From contig NZ_NEXS01000011.1 in assembly GCF_002810445.1 (NCBI RefSeq), forward strand, positions 1 to 64,000: a DNA stretch of 64,000 nucleotides. Reading direction: 5' to 3'. The notes under the pieces are model-generated. The model ran no database searches. It worked only from the letters and a program-made list of their open reading frames with translations, and was not told where the DNA came from. This DNA is from Advenella sp. S44 (GTDB lineage Bacteria > Pseudomonadota > Gammaproteobacteria > Burkholderiales > Burkholderiaceae_B). How positions within the stretch are numbered: the first letter of the stretch is position 1; each line of letters opens with the position of its first letter. Below, one piece after another: positions 1 to 8,302 of this stretch. A program made the translations under genes and the position numbers.

Positions 1-330
1 GTGTTGGGGATTGGACAACCCACATAAGATACGCGACCTGGCTTTAGCTCTTAAATCGGAGCCAAAATCAACTACTTAAGCCGCTGCCCTTTTACATATC
101 GTAACCAACCGTGGTGACGTATTTAGGCAAAGGGCTTAGGGAGGTTGTGCATCCCTCGTACCAAGCTAAATTAGCAATGTACTCAGAGGAAAAAGGAGAA
201 CAGCCCTTCCTTAAGAACCTATAAGTATGATTCTGGCGCTTGAAATGAAAGCCACCCTGGGATGCCGGATCATATCAATGTAGACGAGCTTTTGAGTAAA
301 TCCTAAGCTTCATAAGCCTGGACTTGTGAA
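1..330. other. Intergenic, no gene recognised
   Basis: No convincing coding sequence, RNA gene or repeat was recognised here. The stretch is relatively AT-rich with frequent stops in all frames. It lies downstream of the minus-strand HxlR gene, so it may hold that gene's 3' untranslated region or the tail of a gene outside the window. Confidence 0.4.
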
Positions 331-735
331 TTAGCGCTCATTTGAATCGTAAACGCGCCGAGATTCTTCTACATGTGGCAAATTTTCTCTGATCCATAAA
401 TTAACGGCTTCCAGTGCGTGCAACATGCTTTTCCCCAAGTTCGTTATTTCATACTCGACTCGTGGAGGAATTTCAGGGAAATAATGGCGTTTTACGAGTC
501 CGTCTCTTTCCAACCTTCGTAATGTTAATGTGAGCATGCGCTGCGTGATTCCTTCCACCTCGCGCTTGAGCGCGGAAAACCGAAGTCGGCGATTACCCGC
601 TATGTTCAAGCGCCAGATGATCAAGACAGTCCATTTGTCACCAAGTCGCGTACAGATTCCGTTTAAGGGAAGCGGTTTGAACGATGACATGTCTGCGTGG
701 TTCTCGCTGAGGCGATCCGATACTGAGTTATTCAT
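331..735 (-). CDS. HxlR/MarR-like winged-helix transcriptional regulator
   Basis: A 134-residue protein of usual HxlR length. The one-domain winged helix runs from about residue 28 to 110. It opens with the family hallmark C-T-R-L-G-D-K-W-T (28-36), continues with the recognition-helix region GITQRMLTLTLRRLERDGLV (62-81), then the wing (RVEYEITNLG). HxlR proteins are cytosolic dimers that bind a palindrome and often respond to electrophiles or redox stress. This one is transcribed away from the NmrA-like reductase 97 bp to its right, so control of that gene and autoregulation are likely. The family call is firm; the signal is unknown. Confidence 0.88.
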   Translation of the reverse strand: MNNSVSDRLSENHADMSSFKPLPLNGICTRLGDKWTVLIIWRLNIAGNRRLRFSALKREVEGITQRMLTLTLRRLERDGLVKRHYFPEIPPRVEYEITNLGKSMLHALEAVNLWIRENLPHVEESRRVYDSNER

Positions 736-832
736 AAGTTACCTTTTTGTGCCTGAGGTTAAAAAAAGTGCGGTCTTGCGCAATCCTAATGCAGGGTTCA
801 GAATTGGGTACTTTCATTATCCGAGGTTAATC

Positions 833-1720
833 ATGGCTACAGTGCGTCGTCCTATTTTAGTTTTGGGAGCTACCGGTCGGCAAGGCGGATCGGTAGTCAA
901 AGGGTTGCGAAAAATTCAATGGCCCGTCCGCGCTTTTGTACGAGACCCTTCAGACCCCGCGTCTATTGCGCTGCGAGAGGCAAGCGCAGAAATTGTACAT
1001 GGGTCTTTGGAAGATTCTGATACCATCGCATCCGCTATGAAGGATGTACATGGCGTTTTCAGCGTGCTGCCAGCTAATCTGTCGGCGGATGATGAGGTCC
1101 GCTATGGAACACTTATCGCTGATCTGGCAGCAGAGAGTCAGATTGACCACTTCATCTATTCGTCGGGCGCAAGCGTTGGCGACAAATTGACGGGCATTCC
1201 GCGCTTCGATGCCAAGCCTCGTATCGAGGCACACATTCGCGCATTACCGCTCACTGCAACCATTGTTCGACCCATGATCTTTATGGAAATGCTTGTGCGC
1301 CCCGGATTTGGGCTAGAAGAAGGACGTTTAATTTCTCTGATCCGTCCTGATCATTCGATACAGCTCACTGCTGTGGACGATATCGGTAAAATTGTTGCGG
1401 CCATGTTCGTGGACAAAGCGCGGTTTGCTGGATTGACGTTGAAGATTGCCAGCGACCGAGTAACAGGCCATGAGCTGGAGTCCATCTTTACGGAGGCTGC
1501 AGATAAGCCCATCACTTATGCTCGATTTTCGGATGATGTCCTGGCAGCTAATGGTGATTTGGCGCACATGGCTTCGAGTTTGGAGGATGGCCCACTCGCA
1601 GAGCATGTGGATCTTAAGCTCATGCGAGAAATCAATCCCGAAGTTGTCTCGCTGCGTTCGTGGCTCCGCGGGGCCGGACGAACGCAGCTCAAAGAAGCCC
1701 TGCACAGAGGAAAAGTTTAA
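833..1720 (+). CDS. NmrA-like NAD(P)-binding oxidoreductase / redox sensor
   Basis: A 295-residue atypical short-chain dehydrogenase of the NmrA/HSCARG type. The Rossmann dinucleotide motif is GATGRQGGS at residues 12-20, after a hydrophobic first strand (PILVLGA). The open frame reaches further upstream, but the family-typical N-terminus (MATVRRPILV) begins at the ATG used here; the upstream part overlaps the HxlR gene and has no homology I recognise. NmrA proteins bind NAD(P) as sensors or reduce quinone-like or NADPH-linked substrates. Its HxlR partner suggests induction by reactive electrophiles, which is inference from neighbourhood only. Confidence 0.85.
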   Translation: MATVRRPILVLGATGRQGGSVVKGLRKIQWPVRAFVRDPSDPASIALREASAEIVHGSLEDSDTIASAMKDVHGVFSVLPANLSADDEVRYGTLIADLAAESQIDHFIYSSGASVGDKLTGIPRFDAKPRIEAHIRALPLTATIVRPMIFMEMLVRPGFGLEEGRLISLIRPDHSIQLTAVDDIGKIVAAMFVDKARFAGLTLKIASDRVTGHELESIFTEAADKPITYARFSDDVLAANGDLAHMASSLEDGPLAEHVDLKLMREINPEVVSLRSWLRGAGRTQLKEALHRGKV

Positions 1721-1965
1721 GCAAGCCATCAGTACCGCACATACCCGAGGCTTTCTATTTCCATTACGGCTGGATTCCGATGTTCTTGATCGTAATTTTC
1801 ATCAAACTCTATATCAAGGGCTGCTCATTCGAAGATTATTGGATGTTCAGGAATTTGCGACTATTACCGACGGCTCATGGATTCCCAGTCGTAATGAGAT
1901 GTGTATGAGCGGGGATTATGATCCGCGTCGCCGTGCCAGCAACCAGCCGACGCGTTAGCCGCATC
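1721..1965. other. Intergenic between convergent genes
   Basis: Lies between the NmrA-like gene and the convergent TetR gene. Short open frames run through it but show no family resemblance. No clear terminator hairpin with a T-run was seen. Confidence 0.3.
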
Positions 1966-2598
1966 TCAATGTCTCCCCAGATCTTTGACATAAGCGCTGA
2001 ACATATCAGCCATGGCATCCGCATAGACTTTGATTTCATTTTGCGTGCGAGGCGTTTCCGAAAAGCGGCTTCCCACCGCGCTGAAGGTGCTGGTGATCAA
2101 GTCTGCAGCCACTGCACGGGTATCCACACTGGCGGTGGGAAGCAAGTCCCGCATAAACGCTTCGAAGGCGCGATCCGACGTGGCCCTCGCCTGTTTGGCC
2201 TCTGGAGCGTCGCGGTAGAGCGGCGCAGCGTCGTTGAGCGCCACGCGCATCCTGGCTTCTTCGCATTCGGAACGCAAAAAAGCGTGCACCAGTTCGCGCA
2301 GGCGATCAAGCGGCGGCTTGCTCTCGTTCTCAAGGATGCGGCAAAGCATCCCTGCCGTCTCTTTCCACTCGTCTGATTGAAGTCGAAACAGAATCGCCGC
2401 CTTGTTCGGGAAATATTGATATAGCGATCCGACACTGACCCCGGCTTTCTCTGCTACCCGCCCGGTGGTGAAACGCGTGGCGCCCTCTTCGGCCAGCACT
2501 TGGGCGGCCGCTTGCAGGATCGCCTCAACCAGCTCCGCGGAACGGGCTTGCTGGGGTTGTTTGCGAGTGGCAATTTGCGGACGGTGTCGTTTAATCAT
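1966..2598 (-). CDS. TetR/AcrR family transcriptional regulator
   Basis: A 210-residue regulator, normal for TetR. The DNA-binding domain is residues 20-67, with helix-turn-helix TTGRVAEKAGVSVGSLYQYF (44-63) and the usual FPNKAAIL continuation. The start was set at MIKRHRPQ because residues upstream in the open frame have no family resemblance. The C-terminal half is the variable ligand-binding dimerisation domain. It is transcribed away from an O-methyltransferase/MFS pair, and two near-identical palindromes lie between them. The classical role would be repression of that efflux and detoxification pair until a small molecule binds. Confidence 0.88.
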   Translation of the reverse strand: MIKRHRPQIATRKQPQQARSAELVEAILQAAAQVLAEEGATRFTTGRVAEKAGVSVGSLYQYFPNKAAILFRLQSDEWKETAGMLCRILENESKPPLDRLRELVHAFLRSECEEARMRVALNDAAPLYRDAPEAKQARATSDRAFEAFMRDLLPTASVDTRAVAADLITSTFSAVGSRFSETPRTQNEIKVYADAMADMFSAYVKDLGRH

Positions 2599-2866
2599 GG
2601 CGGCATAAATAGGAAAAAAAACGGTGATGAATGCAAAGCGGTGCTCCGCCGCATTCCCAATACGATGGATTGATCTCATTCTAAAACGTCCGGGAAGGTC
2701 GTGCATGTCCACAGCAGTTCCAACTGTGCCGCTTCCTGAGTAAAAACCTGAGGCAGGCATCCATTTACCCCCAGAAAAGCGCTCATTCTCCACTAGAAGG
2801 CAGGCTTAATAAGGATTTGCGGGGCAAGCTCGGAAACGCCAAACGCGAACAATAATGCGAATAGAA

Positions 2867-2919
2867 AATGCGAATAATTCATCGTATTATAGATCGCAAT
2901 GCGAATAATTAATCGCATT
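2867..2919. promoter_or_regulatory. Two tandem palindromic operators (probable TetR sites)
   Basis: Two 22-bp imperfect palindromes at 2867-2888 and 2898-2919 share the form AATGCGA-N8-TCGyATT and start exactly 31 bp apart, about three helical turns, so both would face the same side of DNA. A further half site (AATGCGA) lies near 2853. They sit just before the methyltransferase start and inside the divergent promoter region, the standard place for the TetR repressor encoded to the left. Confidence 0.6.
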
Positions 2920-2953
2920 TCTTCCACCATCTTTTGCTAAAGAGTTTCATCCC

Positions 2954-3625
2954 ATGAAAATGACTATGACTACCCCCCTCACCGCTTCTACGCTTGGCCC
3001 CTTGCTGGACCGCCTGTTTGCGCAAGCTGCTGCTGCGACGAGTCCCGAAATAGATGCACTGACGCAAGAGGAGCGTGAACGTCTGATGCACAGCAGGACT
3101 GAGTATCAGGCGTTTTACAGCCGCCTGAAGGACCTCTGGTTGCCCGTGACGCGTGAGACCGGCAGGCTGCTCTATATGTTGGCGCGCACCATGAACGCGC
3201 GCAATATCGTCGAGTTTGGAACGTCTTTCGGTATCTCGACATTGCATTTGGCTGCGGCGCTACGCAATAACGGCGGCGGCCGCCTGATCAGCAGCGAATT
3301 CGAACCCTCCAAGGTGACGCGGGCGCGCGAGCATATCGCCGAAGGTGGGTTTACCGATCTCGTGGATATCCGTGAGGGCGACGCGGTCAAAACCTTGGCG
3401 ACCGATCTTCCTGAAACTATTGACCTGGTTCTGCTCGACGGAGCCAAGCCGCTTTACGGCGATATTCTGGCGCTGTTGGAGCATCGCCTGCGCCCTGGCG
3501 CGATGATTGTGGCTGACAACGCCGACTACAGCCCCGACTACCTGGCGCGGGTGTGCGCTGCCAACAGCGGTTATCTATCTATCCCTTTCGCACAAGACAT
3601 AGAGCTTTCCATGCGAGTGGGATGA
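2954..3625 (+). CDS. O-methyltransferase (SAM-dependent, family 3 / caffeoyl-CoA OMT type)
   Basis: A 223-residue cytosolic SAM-dependent methyltransferase. SAM motif I is EFGTSFGIS (87-95), the acidic residue after strand 2 lies in SSEFEPSK (113-120), and the metal/substrate region is LLDGAK (160-165), all as in caffeoyl-CoA/catechol-type O-methyltransferases. Its stop overlaps the start of the MFS gene (ATGA), so the two are translationally coupled. A modifying enzyme plus exporter under a TetR repressor suggests detoxification of a phenolic or similar compound; the substrate cannot be read from the sequence. An ATG two codons later is an alternative start. Confidence 0.85.
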   Translation: MKMTMTTPLTASTLGPLLDRLFAQAAAATSPEIDALTQEERERLMHSRTEYQAFYSRLKDLWLPVTRETGRLLYMLARTMNARNIVEFGTSFGISTLHLAAALRNNGGGRLISSEFEPSKVTRAREHIAEGGFTDLVDIREGDAVKTLATDLPETIDLVLLDGAKPLYGDILALLEHRLRPGAMIVADNADYSPDYLARVCAANSGYLSIPFAQDIELSMRVG

Positions 3626-4890
3626 CATTCAACAAATGGCTGAACAACAATATGACTAATGCACATTCTTCATCCACGACAGCACAGGCAATGGATACGC
3701 CGCCAGCTGTCAACGTCTTTCTAAAATTGCTGCCGATCACACTTGCGGTTTTTATCGGCTTTCTCACAATAGGACTGCAATTGCCGGTGTTGCCCTTGCA
3801 TCTGCATGAAACGCTGGGTATGGGAACCCTCGTCGTGGGACTGGTAATCGGCTCGCAGTTCGTTGCGGCGCTGCTATCCCGGTCCTGGGCGGGCAACTTT
3901 GCCGATATGCGCGGCCCCAAGCGGGCCGTGATTACAGGCTTGCTGCTTGCGGCCAGTTCCGGACTCGCTTACCTTGCGTCACTCGCCTTTATCGATATGC
4001 CGTCTACTTCCTTGTGGATATTGCTGCTTGGCCGCATCCTGCTGGCGCTGGGCGAAAGCCTGATCACCACCGGAGCGTTGGGCTGGTCCCTTGGACTGGT
4101 CGGACCGCAGAATGCCGGCAAGGTCATGGTCTGGATCGGCATCGCCATTTTTGGGGCTTATGCCCTGGGCGCTCCCATCGGCGTGCTGGCCAACAGCCAA
4201 TGGGGCTTCGCCGGCATCGCCATTGCCACAGTTCTTATTCCGCTTCTGGCGCTGACGGCAATTTCAGGCGTGCGTGCCGTTGCGCCCTCAGCAACAAGAA
4301 GAACACCTTTCTATAAGGTGCTGGGCGCCGTATGGATGCCTGGCCTGGGGCTGGCGTTGTCCAGTGTCGGTTTCGGCCTGATCACCGCTTTCATTGCCTT
4401 GCTGTTCGTCGCCAAGGACTGGGGCAACGCCTCGCTGGCCTTCACCACATTCGGACTGTCTTTCATTGGCGCGCGCATTTTCTTCGGACATCTGCCCGAT
4501 AAGATTGGCGGTGCAAAGGTCGCATTGGCGAGCGTGGCCATCGAAGCGGTGGGCCAATTGCTGATCTGGGGAGCCGATGTTGCGCCATTCGCCTACCTTG
4601 GCACGGCACTGACTGGGTTTGGCTACTCGCTTGCCTTCCCAGGGTTTGGCGTTGAAGCAGTCAGGCGCGCTCCGCCCAGGACCCGCAGCCTGGCGATGGG
4701 CGCGTATGTGGCGTTCCTGGACATTGCCTTGGGCATTACCAGTCCGGCAGCCGGCGCTCTCGCCGGCAAGTGGGGAATCGCTTCCGTGTATCTGGCCGGT
4801 GCCATAGCCGTGGGATTGGCCCTGGTGGTCGCCTTAAGGTTGTTGGTCACGGAACCGGTCCAGGAAAAATCACCGACTGGCGCGGCTTAG
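3622..4890 (+). CDS. MFS transporter, YhhS-like
   Basis: A 422-residue major facilitator superfamily protein with about 12 hydrophobic segments in the inner membrane. It resembles the YhhS/arabinose-efflux-like group, seen in the C-terminal half with phrases such as FGLSFIGARIFFGHLPDKIGG and GFGYSLAFPGFGVEAVRR. The start chosen is the ATG overlapping the methyltransferase stop; this gives a short polar leader before the first membrane segment (FLKLLPITLAVFIGF). Probably a proton-driven exporter for the methylated product or its precursor. Family firm, substrate unknown. Confidence 0.85.
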   Translation: MTFNKWLNNNMTNAHSSSTTAQAMDTPPAVNVFLKLLPITLAVFIGFLTIGLQLPVLPLHLHETLGMGTLVVGLVIGSQFVAALLSRSWAGNFADMRGPKRAVITGLLLAASSGLAYLASLAFIDMPSTSLWILLLGRILLALGESLITTGALGWSLGLVGPQNAGKVMVWIGIAIFGAYALGAPIGVLANSQWGFAGIAIATVLIPLLALTAISGVRAVAPSATRRTPFYKVLGAVWMPGLGLALSSVGFGLITAFIALLFVAKDWGNASLAFTTFGLSFIGARIFFGHLPDKIGGAKVALASVAIEAVGQLLIWGADVAPFAYLGTALTGFGYSLAFPGFGVEAVRRAPPRTRSLAMGAYVAFLDIALGITSPAAGALAGKWGIASVYLAGAIAVGLALVVALRLLVTEPVQEKSPTGAA

Positions 4891-5138
4891 AGAGGACTGG
4901 AGCAGATCGGCAGGATAAATGGCAATCGCCCGGCACGGCAAACTCCTGTACATTCAGGGGCGCGCCGGGCTGGCAAAGAACAAAAGACAACAGGATGCAA
5001 AAACATATACGGATCTGAAAAACAACGCATTTATGATGAAAAGCACGATAAATACAAAACAGCTCAGCTAGAATAGCCTTCGGTGCAGCGTTTTTTCAGA
5101 ACCCCCCAACCCTGAACCAAACGCTTTTGACTACTCCC

Positions 5139-6068
5139 ATGAAAACAAAAGTACAAGCCTCCATGCCGCGCTTTGATTTGTTCACCTTGCAACTGGTCTT
5201 GGCCGTCCAAGCCACCGGCAGCGTTGCGCGTGCCGCTGAAAGCATGCACTTGACAGCGTCTGCCGTTAGCAAGCGGATATTGGAGCTGGAAGATCAACTT
5301 GGTACGGCAATACTGGAGCGCCATTCCCAGGGAGCACGTCTGAATCCGGCTGGCGTTGCACTCTCACGCCGGGCCCAGTCGATACTGAAGGAGTTTCACA
5401 GTCTTCAGGACGATATGGCCGACTTTACGAATGGCACGGCCGGAAGCATACGCTTGGCCTCCAATACATCGGGCCTGGCCTGTGGGCTTGCTGATCAGTT
5501 GGTTTCTTTCAACTGTAATTATCCGGATGTCAGGATATCGGTTCGCGAAGCCACCAGCATTGCCGTTGTGCAGGCGGTCGCCGAGGGCTGGGCCGATATT
5601 GGTATTGCCAGTGCCCAAACCGAACTGGGTGGACTCACGGCACGTCCATATCGGTCCACACCTTTGGTATTGGCGGTGCCAAAAGACCATCCGTTAAGTC
5701 AACGCAAGGCCGTTCTTTATGCGGATACATTGGCCTATCCGCATATTGGTCGCGCTGCCGACAGCGCGCTTGGACGCCTGGCCGGCGCTCCGCCAGCGGC
5801 CACGCCGCAAGAGGTTGCGCTGGACTCGCTGGTTACCAGTTTTTCTGCTGTGTTCTCGCTGGTGCGCGCCGGTGCCGGCGTAGCGGTGGTGCCGTTGAGT
5901 CCGACGCAGTTGATTACCGTGCCGGATATCGCACTGGTGCCGTTAAAAGACGCGTGGGCAAAGTTCGACCTGTGCCTGGTCTGCGACCCGGGGATCATCA
6001 TGTCGCCAGCCGCATCCCGCCTGCTGAATACACTGAGCAGCAGTACGGGAACGACAAAAGCAGACTAA
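5139..6068 (+). CDS. LysR family transcriptional regulator
   Basis: A 309-residue LysR-type regulator. The N-terminal winged helix includes TGSVARAAESMHLTASAVSKRI and the linker ILELEDQLGTAILER, followed by a periplasmic-binding-protein-like effector domain to the end. The ATG used here is four codons inside a possible TTG start; another ATG (MPRFDLF) follows 24 bases later. It is convergent with a Bug receptor gene whose stop codon abuts its own, so its direct target is uncertain. The Bug-PrpF operon and the amidase on the right are candidates. Confidence 0.87.
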   Translation: MKTKVQASMPRFDLFTLQLVLAVQATGSVARAAESMHLTASAVSKRILELEDQLGTAILERHSQGARLNPAGVALSRRAQSILKEFHSLQDDMADFTNGTAGSIRLASNTSGLACGLADQLVSFNCNYPDVRISVREATSIAVVQAVAEGWADIGIASAQTELGGLTARPYRSTPLVLAVPKDHPLSQRKAVLYADTLAYPHIGRAADSALGRLAGAPPAATPQEVALDSLVTSFSAVFSLVRAGAGVAVVPLSPTQLITVPDIALVPLKDAWAKFDLCLVCDPGIIMSPAASRLLNTLSSSTGTTKAD

Positions 6069-7043
6069 TCAACCTACGACAACGCCGGCGTCGTGAATGA
6101 CCTTGCTCCATTTCTTGCGGTCATTGGCGATCAAGTCCGAAAACGCGCTCGGCGAATCATACGCCGGCTCGAAACCGCTGCCGACAAGCCAGGCATTTGA
6201 CTCGGCGTCCTTAAAAAACTCGCCCATGGCCTGGTTCCAGCGGTCGATGGCCGCCTGTGGTGTGCCTGCAGGCGCGGCCACGCCCCACCATTCGTCGGCT
6301 GAGTAACCGGGTAGCGCGTCTTCCGCAACGGTAGGCAGATCCGGCAAGACGACCGAGCGCTGTTCACCAGTGGTGGCAAGCGCGCGCAAGGCACCCGATT
6401 TGATCGCTGGCAACGCCGCGCCAAGAATGGCGAACATCATGGAGATCTGCCCGCCCTGCAGGTCGACAAGCGCAGGAGAAGTGCCACGATAGGGAATATG
6501 CTGGATATCGATGTCTGCCATATTTTTGAACAGTTCGGCCGGCAAGTGGCCGGCGGCACCGTTACCTGCGGTGCCGAAGGTCAGGGTACCGGGTTCGCTT
6601 TTTGCCAGAGCGATGAGCTCCTTCATCGATTGCACTTGCAATGACGGGTTGACCACGACAACAAACACGGTCGAGGCAACGCGGCTGATCGGGCTAAATT
6701 GCGTGGCCGGGTCGTAGGACAGTTTGCGGTAAAGCTCGGGATTAATGGAACTGACGCCAGCCGTAGTCATCAGTAGCGTATGGCCATCCGGTTTCGAGGA
6801 GGCAACCTGGGCTGCGCCGATGCCGCCCCCTGCACCGGGTTTATTTTCGACAACGATCGGCACACCCCATTTATCGGCAACAAACATGGCCAGGCGACGG
6901 GCCAGGATATCTGTCCCGCCCCCGGCTGGAAACGGCACGATAAGCGTCACCGGACGCGCGGGATAGCTTGAAGCAAAGGCAGTCGGGAAAGCGAGTGTAC
7001 CTGCGGCGATCGAGCCGCTAAGAAGGAATTGGCGACGGTTCAT
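6069..7043 (-). CDS. Bug-family tripartite tricarboxylate receptor (TctC-like), periplasmic
   Basis: A 324-residue Bug receptor. The N-terminus carries a twin-arginine-like leader (RRQFLLSG followed by a hydrophobic stretch to AFAS), then the family core YPARPVTLIVPFPAGGGTD, the nucleation of the carboxylate-binding loop, and later TAGNGAAGHLPAELF and YRGTSPALVDLQGGQI. Bug proteins capture organic acids in the periplasm. Its start overlaps the stop of the PrpF gene (ATGA), so the two are co-translated. No TctAB membrane partner is adjacent; it must use one elsewhere or act in sensing. The ligand is probably an unsaturated or hydroxylated polycarboxylate, given the PrpF isomerase. Confidence 0.9.
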   Translation of the reverse strand: MNRRQFLLSGSIAAGTLAFPTAFASSYPARPVTLIVPFPAGGGTDILARRLAMFVADKWGVPIVVENKPGAGGGIGAAQVASSKPDGHTLLMTTAGVSSINPELYRKLSYDPATQFSPISRVASTVFVVVVNPSLQVQSMKELIALAKSEPGTLTFGTAGNGAAGHLPAELFKNMADIDIQHIPYRGTSPALVDLQGGQISMMFAILGAALPAIKSGALRALATTGEQRSVVLPDLPTVAEDALPGYSADEWWGVAAPAGTPQAAIDRWNQAMGEFFKDAESNAWLVGSGFEPAYDSPSAFSDLIANDRKKWSKVIHDAGVVVG

Positions 7044-8176
7044 GATGTGACTATCTCCTGAAGAATATTTTCCGGCGCCGGGACTAAGCTGGCATCCGGG
7101 ACGTAAACGGTCCCTTCAAACAGACGCCTGGCGGTACGCAGCAGACTGACGGCGCGTATGTCCGGATCGCCATTGGCGTCAGCACTATCGCCCTGTACAT
7201 CCACCTCAATACTTCCCTGCGGGTGCTCAATGCAGACGGGACCGGCTGTGTGCCGGGCAAAACGATGAGCGACAGAACCGGGTAGAAACGCGGCTACCCC
7301 CAGGCAAACCGCGCCGGTCACGGCAAATCCCGAATGGCATGTATAGGGCATGAAATAGCGGGCGGCCAGCGTCGCGTCGTTGCCGGCAGGTGTTGCCACC
7401 AGCGTCAGCTTGGGCATTTCAGAGCGCGATACATCGCCCAGGCCCATGGCGCGACCGGCAATACAGCGCAAATTTTCCACCTTTGCCAGCAGATCGGCAT
7501 TGGCATTGATCACCTCGGCTGGCTCATGCCCCGTCAGCCCGAATGCTTCGGCTGCGACAATGGCCATGGGTACGGCGGCATCCACGCAGCTCACTTCGAA
7601 GCCGTCCATTACATCGACAACGTGTCCGGTTGGCAGCAGTTTGCCCGTTTTGGCGCCGGCCATGTCTTCGAAGCGCAGCCAGACAGGCGCAGCCTGGCCC
7701 GGCACGCCATCGATGCGCGCATCGCCCTGGTACAGGGTGCGCCCATTATCAGTCTGTATCGTCGCGACGATGCGCTTGGCGGTATTAACATTGAATATTC
7801 GGACCGTGGTCGTCTTGCCTCGCGCTTTCACCAGACCCTGGTCAATGGCGTACGGACCCACGGCCGCCAGCATATTGCCACAGTTGACGTTGTAATCAAT
7901 CGTATTCTTGTGAACGCAGACCTGGGCAAACAAGTAATCGACATCCGCATCGGCGCGTTTGGACGGGGAGATAATCGCAATCTTGTTCACCAGCGGGTCC
8001 GGCCCGCCAATGCCATCGATACGTCTGGGCTCAAGCGCGCCCAAAACCCGCAGCAAGATGCGATCGCGCTGCTCGCCGGGCGGGGGCAGATCGGACGCCA
8101 GAAAAAACGGGCCCTTGGATGTGCCACCGCGCATAACAACGCAGGGCAAACCCAGCTGATCAGAAAATGTGTGCAT
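7040..8176 (-). CDS. PrpF-family isomerase (4-oxalomesaconate tautomerase / methylaconitate isomerase type)
   Basis: A 378-residue PrpF protein with the two-fold diaminopimelate-epimerase-like fold. Visible hallmarks are the N-terminal MRGGTSKGPFF, the DGIGGPDPLVNKIAI stretch, the catalytic cysteine region VNCGNMLAAVGPYA, and the second-half FMPYTCHSGFAVTGAVC. Characterised members move double bonds in unsaturated tricarboxylates: cis/trans-methylaconitate (PrpF) or keto/enol oxalomesaconate (GalD). It is the first gene of an operon with a Bug receptor, so an imported unsaturated polycarboxylate is a reasonable substrate. The exact substrate within the family is not decidable here. Confidence 0.87.
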   Translation of the reverse strand: MHTFSDQLGLPCVVMRGGTSKGPFFLASDLPPPGEQRDRILLRVLGALEPRRIDGIGGPDPLVNKIAIISPSKRADADVDYLFAQVCVHKNTIDYNVNCGNMLAAVGPYAIDQGLVKARGKTTTVRIFNVNTAKRIVATIQTDNGRTLYQGDARIDGVPGQAAPVWLRFEDMAGAKTGKLLPTGHVVDVMDGFEVSCVDAAVPMAIVAAEAFGLTGHEPAEVINANADLLAKVENLRCIAGRAMGLGDVSRSEMPKLTLVATPAGNDATLAARYFMPYTCHSGFAVTGAVCLGVAAFLPGSVAHRFARHTAGPVCIEHPQGSIEVDVQGDSADANGDPDIRAVSLLRTARRLFEGTVYVPDASLVPAPENILQEIVTS

Positions 8177-8302
8177 GGAAGATGCCTCCTATGTGAAGCA
8201 TTCTCGCCCAACTTGCGCTGCCGTGACAAACAATCATTCGGAACGGCAGCGCTTCCAAAAAGTCACGCCGCGGCCGGTCCGTTTTGCAGCATACTCCAGA
8301 CG

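Noticed and set aside
530-832. N-terminal extension of the NmrA-like frame
   Set aside because: It overlaps the HxlR gene on the other strand and precedes the typical Rossmann start.
1660-1908. Short frame with hydrophobic stretch after the NmrA-like gene
   Set aside because: Begins inside the NmrA-like gene, no ribosome site, no recognisable family.
7334-8302. Long N-terminal extension of the amidase open frame (about 320 codons)
   Set aside because: It is antisense to the PrpF gene, has no family resemblance, and the amidase fold starts normally at the later ATG.
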